Program-made: the position numbers and the translations under genes | Notes under the pieces: generated by a model | What the model was told of the DNA's origin: nothing | What the model saw: only the letters and a program-made list of their open reading frames with translations | Database searches by the model: none | Part shown: in pieces, positions 1 to 8,943 of the stretch | Layout of the letters: every line of letters begins with the position of its first letter | Numbering within the stretch: position 1 is the stretch's first letter | NCBI RefSeq assembly: GCF_039596395.1 | Contig: NZ_JBCNJT010000001.1 | Location: 434,001-498,000, forward strand | DNA: 64,000 bases | Source of the DNA: Fluviicola sp. | GTDB taxonomy: Bacteria; Bacteroidota; Bacteroidia; Flavobacteriales_D; Crocinitomicaceae | Direction of reading: 5' to 3'

Positions 1-522
1 GCACATCCGAAAAAATGCCAGGTAAAAGTGGTTGCGAAGGAAATAAAAAGCCGCAGTGGAAATGGTTTTCATTTAGCAATTGCACCGACTAAAAACCTGG
101 ATCGCATGGAATGGATGGTGGAGAAGATCGTTGAGATCGGCGCTACAAAATTGACCTTCCTGAATTGTGAACGGTCGGAACGTGTGCAATTAAAACCAGA
201 CCGTTTGCAGCGTGTTGCTATTTCTGCCATGAAACAGGCTCAGCACGATTTTTTGCTGGAGATCGAAGCATTGCAAAACTTCTCGGATTTCGTAGCAAAC
301 AACCCGAATGGCGGAATTGCTCATTGTATGGAAGGCGAGAAGAAATCAGTGCGCGAATTGAATCATCCGTTTCGTATTTTAGTGGGCCCGGAAGGCGATT
401 TCAGTGAAAAGGAAGTACAACTTGCTTTGAAACACGGATACGAAGCCGTACATTTGGGAGAATCGCGTTTGCGAACAGAGACAGCCGGAATGGTTGCCTG
501 CGTACTAGCCGTTAACAGTTAA
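1..522 (+). CDS. rsmE: 16S rRNA (uracil(1498)-N(3))-methyltransferase RsmE, 3' part
   Basis: Methylates N3 of U1498 in 16S rRNA using S-adenosylmethionine. The reading frame is open to base 1, so the gene is cut by the window edge; the GTG at position 28 is internal, not the start. The visible part includes the SPOUT-fold signatures of the family: EWMVEKIVEIGATKLTF near its start, then ILVGPEGDFSEKEV and the C-terminal LGESRLRTETAGM knot region. The N-terminal PUA-like domain is largely missing. The next gene starts 4 bases downstream, so the two are probably co-transcribed. Identification is from family motifs and is firm. Confidence 0.93.
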   Translation, partial: AHPKKCQVKVVAKEIKSRSGNGFHLAIAPTKNLDRMEWMVEKIVEIGATKLTFLNCERSERVQLKPDRLQRVAISAMKQAQHDFLLEIEALQNFSDFVANNPNGGIAHCMEGEKKSVRELNHPFRILVGPEGDFSEKEVQLALKHGYEAVHLGESRLRTETAGMVACVLAVNS

Positions 523-526
523 AAGC

Positions 527-1183
527 ATGAAAGTATTCATTATAATCACCGTCCTTTTTTGGAGCGCGACCGGATTCGCCCAGGGAAGCTATCAAATTGC
601 ATTTTTGAAATACAGCGGAGGTGGAGACTATTACGCCAATCCGACTGCTTTGCCGAATTTGGCCGCATTCTGCAATGCAAACCTCGGAACTACCATTTCG
701 AAAGAAGCTCCTTACGTGGATGTCGGAAGTCCCGAATTGAGCTTGTACCCGTTTATCCACATGACTGGTCACGGAAACGTGGTTTTCTCACTCACGGAAG
801 CTGAAAACCTGCGCAATTACCTCTTGGGAGGTGGATTTTTGCACATCGACGACAACTATGGGATGGATAAGTTTATCCGCGAAGAACTAAAGAAGGTATT
901 CCCGAATAATTCGCTGGTGGAACTTCCGTTTTCGCATCCCATTTTTCATCAGAAATACGATTTCAACGGTTTACCCAAAATTCACGAGCACGACGGAAAA
1001 CGTCCGCAGGCGTTCGGGATCATTATTGAAGGCCGGTTGGTTTGTTTGTATACTTTCGAAACGGATTTGAGCGATGGCTGGGAAGACCAGGCCGTGCACA
1101 ACGATTCAGAAGAAAAGCGCAAGCAAGCACTTCAAATGGGTGCGAACATCCTGATGTACGCCTTCCTGGGCGACTCGAAGTAA
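527..1183 (+). CDS. Exported DUF4159 domain protein
   Basis: A 218-residue protein with a cleavable signal peptide (hydrophobic to about residue 17, ending in GFAQG). The body resembles the DUF4159 family, which has a class I glutamine-amidotransferase-like fold but no known activity; the segments YSGGGDYYANPTALPNLAAF near residue 30 and GGGFLHIDDNYGMD near residue 100 are typical. The expected place is the periplasm. It follows rsmE by 4 bases, an arrangement suggesting a shared transcript, but the functions look unrelated. No catalytic residue can be assigned. Family call moderate to good; function unknown. Confidence 0.8.
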   Translation: MKVFIIITVLFWSATGFAQGSYQIAFLKYSGGGDYYANPTALPNLAAFCNANLGTTISKEAPYVDVGSPELSLYPFIHMTGHGNVVFSLTEAENLRNYLLGGGFLHIDDNYGMDKFIREELKKVFPNNSLVELPFSHPIFHQKYDFNGLPKIHEHDGKRPQAFGIIIEGRLVCLYTFETDLSDGWEDQAVHNDSEEKRKQALQMGANILMYAFLGDSK

Positions 1184-1362
1184 CAGAGCAGGCACGAGAC
1201 CGGGAATGAGGACTTGAAAAGGTGTTCTTGCTTTCGGACTAATTACTTTCTTCATTCTGTTTCTCATTCTCATTCTGTCCTTGTTAACAGATGCTAAAAC
1301 CTTTTTTTGTTTCATCACTTTTAGCTACATTCAAAACAGTTCACATCTAAAAATAGGAAGTT

Positions 1363-1614
1363 ATGAGTTGGTTATGGGCATTAATTATAGGAGGTGTCGC
1401 CGGTTGGTTAGCCGGGGCAATCATGGATAGCGACAGAGGAGGAATTTTCTTCAATATCGTACTGGGAATCCTGGGTGGTATTGTCGGGGCATGGCTTTTC
1501 GGCTTACTGCATATTTTCGCACCCGATAATATTTGGGGAGTTTTGTTGACGGCAACGGTCGGGGCGGTCGTCATCATTGTAATAGCCCGGTTGATTACGG
1601 GTGGTAAGGTTTAA
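1363..1614 (+). CDS. GlsB/YeaQ/YmgE-type small membrane protein
   Basis: An 83-residue, glycine-rich, very hydrophobic protein with three predicted transmembrane segments (about residues 3-20, 28-47 and 56-76). The GGVAGWLAGAIM start and the GIVGAWLFGLL middle segment match the transglycosylase-associated/GlsB-YeaQ-YmgE family of small stress-associated inner-membrane proteins. Its biochemical role is not established. It stands alone, with an AGGAAG ribosome-binding-like stretch just upstream of the ATG and a strong hairpin downstream. Confidence 0.85.
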   Translation: MSWLWALIIGGVAGWLAGAIMDSDRGGIFFNIVLGILGGIVGAWLFGLLHIFAPDNIWGVLLTATVGAVVIIVIARLITGGKV

Positions 1615-1686
1615 AAGGAGAGATCAGCTACTGCTGATCCACTAAAGCAAATTGTCTGCTAAAGGCAGTACGATTTGGGTTAATAA

Positions 1687-1716
1687 AGGAGGCACGCGAT
1701 TAATCGCGTGCCTTCC
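1687..1716. terminator. Hairpin between convergent genes
   Basis: A near-perfect inverted repeat with arms containing GGCACGCGATT and AATCGCGTGCC, followed on the plus strand by TTCCTGGTTTT. It lies between the converging GlsB-like gene and argS and probably terminates both. A smaller hairpin (GATCAGC/GCTGATC) lies at 1622-1639. Confidence 0.65.
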
Positions 1717-1724
1717 TGGTTTTA

Positions 1725-3620
1725 TTACATTCTGTTAGGTACTGTAATTCCCAACAAATTCATGGAGCTCTTTATCACCTTCGCCACATTCTGACTTACC
1801 GTCAGGCGTAATGCTTTTTGATTTTCATCCGTCTCACTCAGGATCATCACATTCTGGTAGAATTGATTGAACAACTTCACCAGTTCGTACGTATAGTTCG
1901 CCACCACAGAAGGAGCGTACGTTTTTGCTGCTTCCTCAATAACGGAAGGATACAACACCAATTGTTTGATGATTTCCTTTTCGGAAGCACCGATTTCTGT
2001 GTTTGTGTCCAGTTTAAAGTCGCTTGCTTTCCCCAAAAGTGATTGGATACGTGCGTGAGCATACTGGATAAACGGACCTGTGTGGCCATTCAATTCGATG
2101 GATTCCGCCGGGTTGAACATCATGCGTTTCTTCGGGTCTACTTTCAGCAAATAATACTTTAAACCTCCCATCCCGATCGTCTTATACAAGGTTTCCCGAT
2201 CGGCTTCGCTCATTCCGTCCAAATGTCCGCGCTCTGCCGTCATTTCTTTGGCGCTTTCAATCACTTCGTCCATCAGGTCATCTGCGTCAACCACCGTTCC
2301 TTCCCGCGATTTCATTTTTCCGGAAGGAAGGTCTACCATTCCATAAGATAAGTGGAAGCATGATTTCGCCCAGGAATAACCCAGTTTGTCCAAAATCAGG
2401 AATAACACTTTGAAGTGGTAATCCTGTTCATTACCTACGGTATAAATAATTCCGGTCAATTCCGGGTAATCGTTGAAACGGTCAACGGCAGTTCCCAAAT
2501 CCTGCGTCATATACACGGAAGTTCCGTCCGAACGCAATAAAAGTTTGTGGTCCAATCCGTCGCCTGTCAGGTCGATCCAGACAGAACCGTCTTCTTTTTG
2601 GTAGAAAACGCCTTTGCTCAACCCTTCGTTTACCAGGTCTTTTCCAAGAATAAATGTATCGGACTCGTAGTACAAACGATCGAAATCAACGCCCATTTTT
2701 TCATAGGTTTGATTGAATCCGTCGTATACCCAGCCGTTCATGGTTGTCCAAAGCAGATACACTTCCGGGTCTCTTCCTTCCCAGCGAACCAGCAAGTCTT
2801 TGGCTTCGCGCAAAATGGAAGTTTCGTTTTTAGCCAGTTCCTTGATCTTATCGTCCAGTCCTGCAATGGCCTTTTCGTCTTTACCGGCTTTCGCTGCCGT
2901 AAATTCGTGGTATTTGGCAATTGCGGCTTCGGAATAACCTTCAAAGTTTCCGGTATTCCATTCCGCGATGATTTCTTTGGCTTCTGCGTTGAATTGCTTG
3001 TCGAATTCCACGTAGTACTTTCCAACCAGTTTATCGCCTTTCATACCGGTGTTTTCCGGATTCTCACGTTCTCCTTTTTCATTCAGAGGCGAGAATTTCT
3101 GCCATGCAAGCATGCTCTTACAGATGTGGATCCCGCGATCGTTGATGATCTGCGTTTTGATCACTTTGTGTCCGTAAGCATCGAGAATCTGAGCAACCGA
3201 ATATCCCAGGAAATTGTTGCGTAAATGTCCCAAATGCAATGGTTTGTTCGTATTCGGGGAAGAGTATTCCACCATGATTTCCGGTTTGGAATGCTTTGCT
3301 GCCAGTCCGAATGATGCATTTGAGTCTATTTCGCTCAATTGTCTGGTCCAGTAATCATTCGGGAAACTGACGTTTAAGAATCCTCCGATAATGGAATAAT
3401 CACTGATACAGCGTATATCGTCCCTTAAAAAATCACCAAGCACTTTTCCAATTTCTTGCGGAGCTTTTCCGGCAAGTTTCATCAAAGGAAACAATACCAA
3501 AGTAGTATCGCCTTCGAATTCTTTTTTCGTTTTTTGAAACTGAATCAGCGAGTCAGAACATTCGAAACCAAATAATTGATTGGATTTCTCAATGATTGCC
3601 GACTTGATTAAATCTTCCAT
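1725..3620 (-). CDS. argS: Arginyl-tRNA synthetase
   Basis: Class I aminoacyl-tRNA synthetase charging tRNA-Arg in the cytoplasm. The 631-residue product is slightly longer than average for ArgS. The HIGH signature reads HLGH at residues 129-132, preceded by the ArgS-typical EYSSPNTNKPLHLGHLRNN context. The KMSKS-equivalent loop is GKMKSREG (KMKS at 435-438), a normal ArgS variant. The N-terminal additional domain (first ~100 residues) and the C-terminal DALR anticodon-binding domain (last ~120 residues, ending in LGITVPNRM) are both present. The start is the ATG at 3618-3620. A TTCAA-rich repeat separates it from the arginase-family gene upstream. Confidence 0.97.
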   Translation of the reverse strand: MEDLIKSAIIEKSNQLFGFECSDSLIQFQKTKKEFEGDTTLVLFPLMKLAGKAPQEIGKVLGDFLRDDIRCISDYSIIGGFLNVSFPNDYWTRQLSEIDSNASFGLAAKHSKPEIMVEYSSPNTNKPLHLGHLRNNFLGYSVAQILDAYGHKVIKTQIINDRGIHICKSMLAWQKFSPLNEKGERENPENTGMKGDKLVGKYYVEFDKQFNAEAKEIIAEWNTGNFEGYSEAAIAKYHEFTAAKAGKDEKAIAGLDDKIKELAKNETSILREAKDLLVRWEGRDPEVYLLWTTMNGWVYDGFNQTYEKMGVDFDRLYYESDTFILGKDLVNEGLSKGVFYQKEDGSVWIDLTGDGLDHKLLLRSDGTSVYMTQDLGTAVDRFNDYPELTGIIYTVGNEQDYHFKVLFLILDKLGYSWAKSCFHLSYGMVDLPSGKMKSREGTVVDADDLMDEVIESAKEMTAERGHLDGMSEADRETLYKTIGMGGLKYYLLKVDPKKRMMFNPAESIELNGHTGPFIQYAHARIQSLLGKASDFKLDTNTEIGASEKEIIKQLVLYPSVIEEAAKTYAPSVVANYTYELVKLFNQFYQNVMILSETDENQKALRLTVSQNVAKVIKSSMNLLGITVPNRM

Positions 3621-3654
3621 CAGGACTGTTTATTTTTATTTTGTGTTATTATCA

Positions 3655-3748
3655 TGTTCAAATGTTTCAAATGTTCAAGTTGAACTGTTTAAAACTTTGG
3701 AACTTCTTGAACTATTTTTGAACCTTTTGAACTGTTCAACCCTTCAAC
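3655..3748. repeat. TTCAA-rich intergenic repeat, copy A
   Basis: A block built from TTCAAATGTT, GTTGAACT, ACTTTGGAAC and TTTTGAAC units. It overlaps the last codons of the arginase-family gene (stop at 3736-3738). A second copy follows ftsK at 8769-8864 with the same order of units, so this is a dispersed element and not simple low complexity. Confidence 0.7.
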
Positions 3749-4689
3749 GCAGCGGTAACCGATTCCAACAAAGAAAAAGCCGTTTCTGCCATGGCGTTCA
3801 CTCTGTTATCCAGGCACGGATTTACTTCAACGAACTCGATGCAAACCGTTTTTGGATTTTTAGCTAACAAAGTTAATATTTCTTCGGCTTCCTCGGGAAA
3901 AATACCGTTTCCAACCGGTGTTCCTGTTCCGAAAGAGGTGATTTCCGGGTCCATGGAATCCACGTCAAAGGAAACATAGATGAGTTCGCACGCTTCCAAT
4001 TGCTTTAAAACGTGTTGTACAATTGCCTCCGCGCCTTCTTTTCGCACAAACTCTACCGTGTGATTGGTAATGTTATTCTCGGCGATTAACTGGTTTTCTT
4101 CGAATTCCGTATCCCTCACGCCGATAAATACCAAATCTGAAGGATTCAGTTTAACAGCGTTGGTGTATTTGTATTTAAGATCGTTCCAGATTCCTGTTGT
4201 TTGCCCGGAAGGAGTATTTCGCTGATAAGCCAGATTATCATTTCCCAGTGAAAGGCTCAACGGCATTCCGTGGATGTTCCCGGAAGGAGTAGTGTATGGA
4301 GAATGCAAATCTCCGTGTGCATCGATCCAGACAACTCCCAGGCGTTTTTCAGGATAAGCTGCCTTGATACCCGCAATTGTTCCTGCAGCCGATCCGTGAT
4401 CCCCGGCAAGAATAATCGGGAAAGAACCTTTATTCAGCAAGTCTTTGGTCTTTTCGGCTACAGATTCGAAAACCAATTTGAATCCCAACAGGTTTTTGGC
4501 AAATTCAGTTTCGTTTTTCTGATCGAGAAATCCATTGTAATCCGGCAAAGGGTGAAGCGGGTATAATCCGAAGTAAGGATTGTTTGCTTTTCTGGCCGCT
4601 GTCATAATAGCTCCGGGCCCAAGGGATGATCCGCGGGTTCCTGCTGCCAGTTCTGAGGTATTTACAATGATTTCAATTTTCCGATGCAT
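3736..4689 (-). CDS. Arginase/agmatinase/formiminoglutamase-family hydrolase
   Basis: Manganese-dependent ureohydrolase family, probably arginase (arginine to ornithine and urea). The metal-binding motifs are visible: GDHG at residues 96-99, DAHGD at 123-127 and SFDVDSMDP with aspartates 242 and 244. The 317-residue length is normal. The family usually has GGDHS at the first site; here it is AGDHG. Substrate among arginine, agmatine, guanidinobutyrate or formiminoglutamate cannot be fixed from motifs, but the RGSSLGPGAIM start is arginase-like. A TATTTTTG promoter element lies upstream. It sits upstream of argS on the same strand, an arginine-linked pairing that may be chance. Confidence 0.85.
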   Translation of the reverse strand: MHRKIEIIVNTSELAAGTRGSSLGPGAIMTAARKANNPYFGLYPLHPLPDYNGFLDQKNETEFAKNLLGFKLVFESVAEKTKDLLNKGSFPIILAGDHGSAAGTIAGIKAAYPEKRLGVVWIDAHGDLHSPYTTPSGNIHGMPLSLSLGNDNLAYQRNTPSGQTTGIWNDLKYKYTNAVKLNPSDLVFIGVRDTEFEENQLIAENNITNHTVEFVRKEGAEAIVQHVLKQLEACELIYVSFDVDSMDPEITSFGTGTPVGNGIFPEEAEEILTLLAKNPKTVCIEFVEVNPCLDNRVNAMAETAFSLLESVTAALKG

Positions 4690-4707
4690 AACATATTGTT
4701 AATAGCG

Positions 4708-4715
4708 CAAAAATA
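4708..4715 (-). promoter_or_regulatory. Bacteroidota -7 promoter element for the arginase-family gene
   Basis: On the minus strand this reads TATTTTTG, an exact match to TAnnTTTG, about 19 bases before the ATG ending at 4689. No convincing -33 TTG was found at the standard spacing. Confidence 0.55.
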
Positions 4716-4798
4716 CATATTTGGTTTAGTCTGACTCTTTCAAGTTCCCGAAACCTTTTCAACAATTTGCCGTATTAAGTTCTTATTAAAGATCTTAT

Positions 4799-5491
4799 AT
4801 GTTGGTAAAGCAGTCATCCATATTCTTAGGAATTTGCATTTTTCTGTTGTGTTCGTGCACTTCCAAAAAGGAAGTCATCAGTGAGGGGACGATCATTTAT
4901 TCGGCTGATTATCCGAACCACAAGAAGAATATATTCCTGTACAATATCCTGCCGAAAGAAATCCAGATCAGTTTTAAGGACGGAAAGGTCCGCAACGATA
5001 TCAGTCGCGGTAATTTTCAAAATGTTTTGCTGTTCGACTGTAACAAAAAACAAATGGACATTTATTTTCAATACGGGGAAGAAGCATTTAAAACAAAACT
5101 GACCCCGGATGAGATCCGTAAAATGTTAAACGATCAAACAAAATACGACATCCGCTTTTCGGATGAAACCGATACGCTGGCAGGTTTTAATGTGAAAAAA
5201 GCCATTGCTACGAGCAAGAAAAACAAGTCGGATGTGATTACGCTTTGGTATACGGAGGAAATTGCATTGAAGAATCCGAACTGGTACAATACATTTAACG
5301 AAGTCCCCGGAGTTTTACTGGCTTATTCTGTCGACCGTTTCGGGATTCGCATGGACTATAAAGCCACGAGATTTATTCCCAAAGCAGACGAATCTAACAA
5401 ACAGTTGTTTACTTTGCCGGCAAAAGGTACGACCATTAGCTACAATGAGTACAACCAAAAAATGAACAGTTTATTTGCAACATTTGAATAA
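4799..5491 (+). CDS. Putative lipoprotein, DUF4412/GLPGLI-like
   Basis: A 230-residue protein whose N-terminus ends in a lipobox (FLLCSC, cysteine 20), so it should be a lipid-anchored envelope protein. The body is beta-rich with the plan of DUF4412/GLPGLI-like proteins: a GTIIYSADYP opening strand, a middle KAIATSKKNKSDVITLWYTEEI segment (modified tracking of a target turning over), and a closing LAYSVDRFGIRMDYKAT segment. Function unknown. The next gene starts 1 base after its stop and encodes a similar but signal-peptide-type protein, so this is a two-gene operon of distant paralogues (inference). Confidence 0.7.
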   Translation: MLVKQSSIFLGICIFLLCSCTSKKEVISEGTIIYSADYPNHKKNIFLYNILPKEIQISFKDGKVRNDISRGNFQNVLLFDCNKKQMDIYFQYGEEAFKTKLTPDEIRKMLNDQTKYDIRFSDETDTLAGFNVKKAIATSKKNKSDVITLWYTEEIALKNPNWYNTFNEVPGVLLAYSVDRFGIRMDYKATRFIPKADESNKQLFTLPAKGTTISYNEYNQKMNSLFATFE

Positions 5492-5492
5492 T

Positions 5493-6134
5493 ATGAACAA
5501 ATTCCTTGCTGCTTTCAGCATTACCCTACTTACTGTATTTACAGCGTTTTCCCAAAAACCGTTTTCAGGAGTTTTGAAGTACAAAGCAACCGTGATGGCA
5601 CCGGATTCAAACGTGGTCTGGAAATCCTGGAATGTAACGCTTTACACCAATGATACGGTGGTTCGGGTGGAAACGGAAACCGAGCAATTCGGGGTGCAGG
5701 TCTATATCCGCAATATGACTTTGAACAAAGCGTATTTATTGCTTGAACTGGATGGGAATAAATATGCGATCCATACAGACTTGTCGAAGAAAACGGATAC
5801 CATTCCAAAAACCTACACCGTTACGAAGAAAACGGGATCTAAAAAAATAGCAGGCCAAAAAGCAAAAAAATACCTGGTGAAGGATGAAAATACCGAAGGA
5901 TTTTACTGTTATTTCGCCAAAAACCTGGGAAATAAATACCTGCAGGTTTACCCGGAAGTAAAAGGCCTGGCTTTGGATTATTACATTCCTTCCCAGGATG
6001 GTTTGATCCACTACGAATTGGTAGAGAAAAAGGACGAAACCGTGAACCGTGATTTATTCGGGATTCCTTCTGATTATAAGCGTATCAGCTTCGAAGAATT
6101 CATGCGCGCCTTTTATTCGAATAATGAACAGTAG
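5493..6134 (+). CDS. Exported DUF4412-like protein
   Basis: A 213-residue exported protein from the ATG at 5493, which begins one base after the upstream stop. An in-frame upstream ATG at 5475 lies inside the previous gene and would place six extra residues before the signal peptide, so 5493 is preferred. The signal peptide ends around FTAFSQKP. The body (FSGVLKYKATVM, then KKTGSKKIAGQKAKKYLVK, then GLALDYYIPSQDG) matches the DUF4412-type beta-sandwich plan seen in the preceding lipoprotein. Function unknown; the pair may act together in the envelope. Confidence 0.72.
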   Translation: MNKFLAAFSITLLTVFTAFSQKPFSGVLKYKATVMAPDSNVVWKSWNVTLYTNDTVVRVETETEQFGVQVYIRNMTLNKAYLLLELDGNKYAIHTDLSKKTDTIPKTYTVTKKTGSKKIAGQKAKKYLVKDENTEGFYCYFAKNLGNKYLQVYPEVKGLALDYYIPSQDGLIHYELVEKKDETVNRDLFGIPSDYKRISFEEFMRAFYSNNEQ

Positions 6135-6210
6135 TTTGTTTATAGTTAAATCGAAAACCATTAACCAAACCCCTCTGATGTCGTTATCTTCGTAAGATAC
6201 TTCGTGAAGA

Positions 6211-8751
6211 ATGGCATTGGAAAACGAATACAGGCAAAAAAGCGAGCAAACAGCTGACGAAAAAATCAAAAAGGAACCCAAGGGAAAGCCTGCGAAAGAA
6301 CGCAAGCCTTCCGATAATGCCTTGTTGGAACGTCTGTCGAACCGCTTCGATAAAAAAAGATTTAAAACAATCCTTGGGATTGCAATGATCCTGTTTTCCT
6401 TTTTTACGTTTCTTTCCTGCCTTTCCTATTTCTTCACCTGGACTTCAGACCAGGACCGCGTTCTGGATGTTTCCCTGTTTACATTCCTGTTTGACAGCAA
6501 CCCGGAACCGGTGCAAAACTGGCTGGGAAAATTCGGTGCGTGGATGGCTCATTTATTCATGTATCGCTGGTTCGGAGTTTCGTCTTTTGCCATTTCGTTC
6601 ATCATTTTCCTGATCGGTTTCAAATGGACACTGAACATTTTACTCCTTCCTATCAGACGTTCAATTGCGGTAGCGGCCTTGTTCATGGTTTGGAGCTCGA
6701 TCTTCCTGGGGTATTTCGTAGAACACATCGATTACTTAGGCGGGACTTTCGGTTTTGCAATCAATAACTGGCTGCGCTTAACGATCGGAAGCTTCGGAAG
6801 TTTCGTTGCAATTGTAGCGCTTCTGTGGGTGGTACTGGTAGTGCTGTTCAATGCAGATATTATGTCCTGGTGGAACCGGGCGAAAGGTGCGAAAGAATCG
6901 TTCTTCGAAGACGATCAGCCTGTTACGGCAAACATGACGGATATCCACGTGGTGAATACGATCCGTGAAGACCAGATCCGTGCGGAACAGGATGCAGCGG
7001 AAGTCAATTTCGACGAAGAAGAGGAAGAAGACGAATCGTATGGAGACGGGGAAGAAGATAGTTTCATCGTGATCCAGTCAGGAGCAGAAAAAATAGAGGA
7101 GGAGCCTTTTGTTGAAGAAGAACCGGTTGAGGTATTCGAAGAAGATGAAGAAGAGGAAGAAGGCGATTTCAAAGTCAGTATTGCGAAAGCAGAAACAACG
7201 CTTTCCGATGACGAGTTCAATTCCATTCGCCAGGAATACGGGGATTACGATCCAACCCTGGAGCTTTCCGGTTACTTGCTGCCCCCGATCGATTTGTTGA
7301 AAGACTACGGAAACGGGCAGGTTTCGATCAATAAGCAGGAACTGGAAGACAATAAGAACAGAATTGTCGAAACACTTTCTCATTACAAGATTGACATCGC
7401 GAAGATCAAGGCAACGGTTGGTCCGACGGTAACTTTATATGAAATTGTACCGGCTCCGGGAGTCCGTATTTCGAAAATCAAAAACCTGGAAGACGACATT
7501 GCATTGAGTTTATCCGCACTGGGAATTCGTATTATTGCACCGATTCCGGGGAAAGGAACAATCGGTATTGAAGTTCCGAACAGTAAGCCGGACATGGTTT
7601 CCATGAAATCACTGATCGCTTCGGAGAAATTTCAGAATTCCGATTTCGAATTGCCTATCGTGATGGGGAAAACCATTACGAATGAAACCTATACGTTTGA
7701 TCTCACAAAAGCGCCACACTTATTGGTTGCCGGAGCTACCGGACAAGGTAAATCCGTTGGTTTGAACGCGATTTTGGTTTCCATCCTTTACAAGAAGCAC
7801 CCGGCGCAGGTCAAATTTGTACTGGTCGATCCGAAAAAGGTGGAATTAACGCTGTACAACCGCATTGAACGCCACTTCCTGGCCAAACTTCCTGGAGAAG
7901 AAGATGCCATTATTACGGATACTTCCAAAGTTGTCAATACCCTGAATTCTCTGTGTATTGAGATGGATAACCGCTACGAATTGCTGAAAGATGCCCAGGT
8001 GCGTACGATTAAGGAATACAACGCGAAATTTATTGCCCGCAGGCTGAACCCGGAAAAAGGACACCGTTATTTGCCGTACATTGTAGTATTGATCGATGAG
8101 TTCGCGGATTTGATCATGACAGCCGGAAAAGAAGTGGAACACCCGATTGCCCGTTTGGCGCAGCTGGCCCGTGCGATTGGTATTCACCTGATCGTGGCAA
8201 CACAAAGACCTTCCGTAAACGTTATTACGGGTATGATCAAGGCAAACTTCCCGGCACGTATTGCATTCCGCGTACTTTCGAAGATCGATTCGCGTACCAT
8301 CCTGGATTCTTCGGGTGCAGATCAGCTGATCGGCCGCGGGGATATGCTCATTTCACTGGGTCAGGATTTGATCCGTGTACAATGTGGTTTCGCTGATACA
8401 CCGGAAGTAGAAGATATTTGTAAGTTTATCGGGGAGCAGCGAGCTTATCCGGAGGCATTGATCCTTCCGGAGTATGTTGGCGCAGATGGCGGCGGAGATA
8501 ATGATATCGACCTGGATGAAATAGATTCCATGTTTGCAGATGCGGCGCGTATAGTTGTGATCAACAATCAAGGTTCGGCGTCCTTGTTGCAGCGTAAACT
8601 GAAACTGGGTTACAACCGGGCAGGACGTATCGTGGATCAATTGGAAGGTTACGGAATTATCGGCCCGTTCCAGGGAAGTAAGGCGCGTGAAGTGCTCTTC
8701 AGTGATGTAGAAAGCCTGGAAGAATTCCTGCGTGCAAAAGGGATCAGTTAA
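6211..8751 (+). CDS. ftsK: DNA translocase FtsK/SpoIIIE family
   Basis: Hexameric ATP-driven DNA pump that clears chromosome ends from the division septum. The 846-residue product starts with a lysine-rich cytoplasmic tail and has about four transmembrane segments between residues 50 and 220. A strongly acidic Glu/Asp linker (about 260-340) follows, then the alpha and beta motor domains with Walker A GATGQGKS at 508-515 and Walker B VVLIDEFADL. The gamma winged-helix domain that reads orienting sequences is at the C-terminus (NQGSASLLQRKLKLGYNRAGRIVDQLE). Complete. A TATCTTCG element, one mismatch from the -7 consensus, lies about 20 bases upstream. Confidence 0.97.
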   Translation: MALENEYRQKSEQTADEKIKKEPKGKPAKERKPSDNALLERLSNRFDKKRFKTILGIAMILFSFFTFLSCLSYFFTWTSDQDRVLDVSLFTFLFDSNPEPVQNWLGKFGAWMAHLFMYRWFGVSSFAISFIIFLIGFKWTLNILLLPIRRSIAVAALFMVWSSIFLGYFVEHIDYLGGTFGFAINNWLRLTIGSFGSFVAIVALLWVVLVVLFNADIMSWWNRAKGAKESFFEDDQPVTANMTDIHVVNTIREDQIRAEQDAAEVNFDEEEEEDESYGDGEEDSFIVIQSGAEKIEEEPFVEEEPVEVFEEDEEEEEGDFKVSIAKAETTLSDDEFNSIRQEYGDYDPTLELSGYLLPPIDLLKDYGNGQVSINKQELEDNKNRIVETLSHYKIDIAKIKATVGPTVTLYEIVPAPGVRISKIKNLEDDIALSLSALGIRIIAPIPGKGTIGIEVPNSKPDMVSMKSLIASEKFQNSDFELPIVMGKTITNETYTFDLTKAPHLLVAGATGQGKSVGLNAILVSILYKKHPAQVKFVLVDPKKVELTLYNRIERHFLAKLPGEEDAIITDTSKVVNTLNSLCIEMDNRYELLKDAQVRTIKEYNAKFIARRLNPEKGHRYLPYIVVLIDEFADLIMTAGKEVEHPIARLAQLARAIGIHLIVATQRPSVNVITGMIKANFPARIAFRVLSKIDSRTILDSSGADQLIGRGDMLISLGQDLIRVQCGFADTPEVEDICKFIGEQRAYPEALILPEYVGADGGGDNDIDLDEIDSMFADAARIVVINNQGSASLLQRKLKLGYNRAGRIVDQLEGYGIIGPFQGSKAREVLFSDVESLEEFLRAKGIS

Positions 8752-8768
8752 GTTCAAAGAATTAAAAT

Positions 8769-8864
8769 TGTTCAATTGTTCAAATGTTTCTGCCCCGGCA
8801 GATTCAAATGTTCAAATTGAACTATTAAACTTTGGAACCTTTTGAACCTCGTTAAACCTTTGAT
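8769..8864. repeat. TTCAA-rich intergenic repeat, copy B
   Basis: Second copy of the block at 3655-3748, with the same order TTCAAATGTT, TTCAAATTGAACT, ACTTTGGAACC, TTTTGAACC. It differs by carrying a small hairpin (TCTGCCCCGGCAGA, 8788-8801) inserted in the middle. It follows ftsK directly. Confidence 0.7.
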
Positions 8865-8943
8865 CTTTTTCGCAGAAAATCTTTTAAATATGTAATACTA
8901 TTCTTGGCACAATTTCTGATATTTGCACAGAAAAATGTGAAAC

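Noticed and set aside
2547-3224. 225-codon plus-strand ORF opposite argS
   Set aside because: It is antisense to a conserved synthetase with all motifs, and its composition follows from the argS codons.
6990-7190. Acidic low-complexity stretch in ftsK considered as a fusion or assembly error
   Set aside because: Glu/Asp-rich linkers between the membrane part and motor are normal in FtsK and the frame is continuous.
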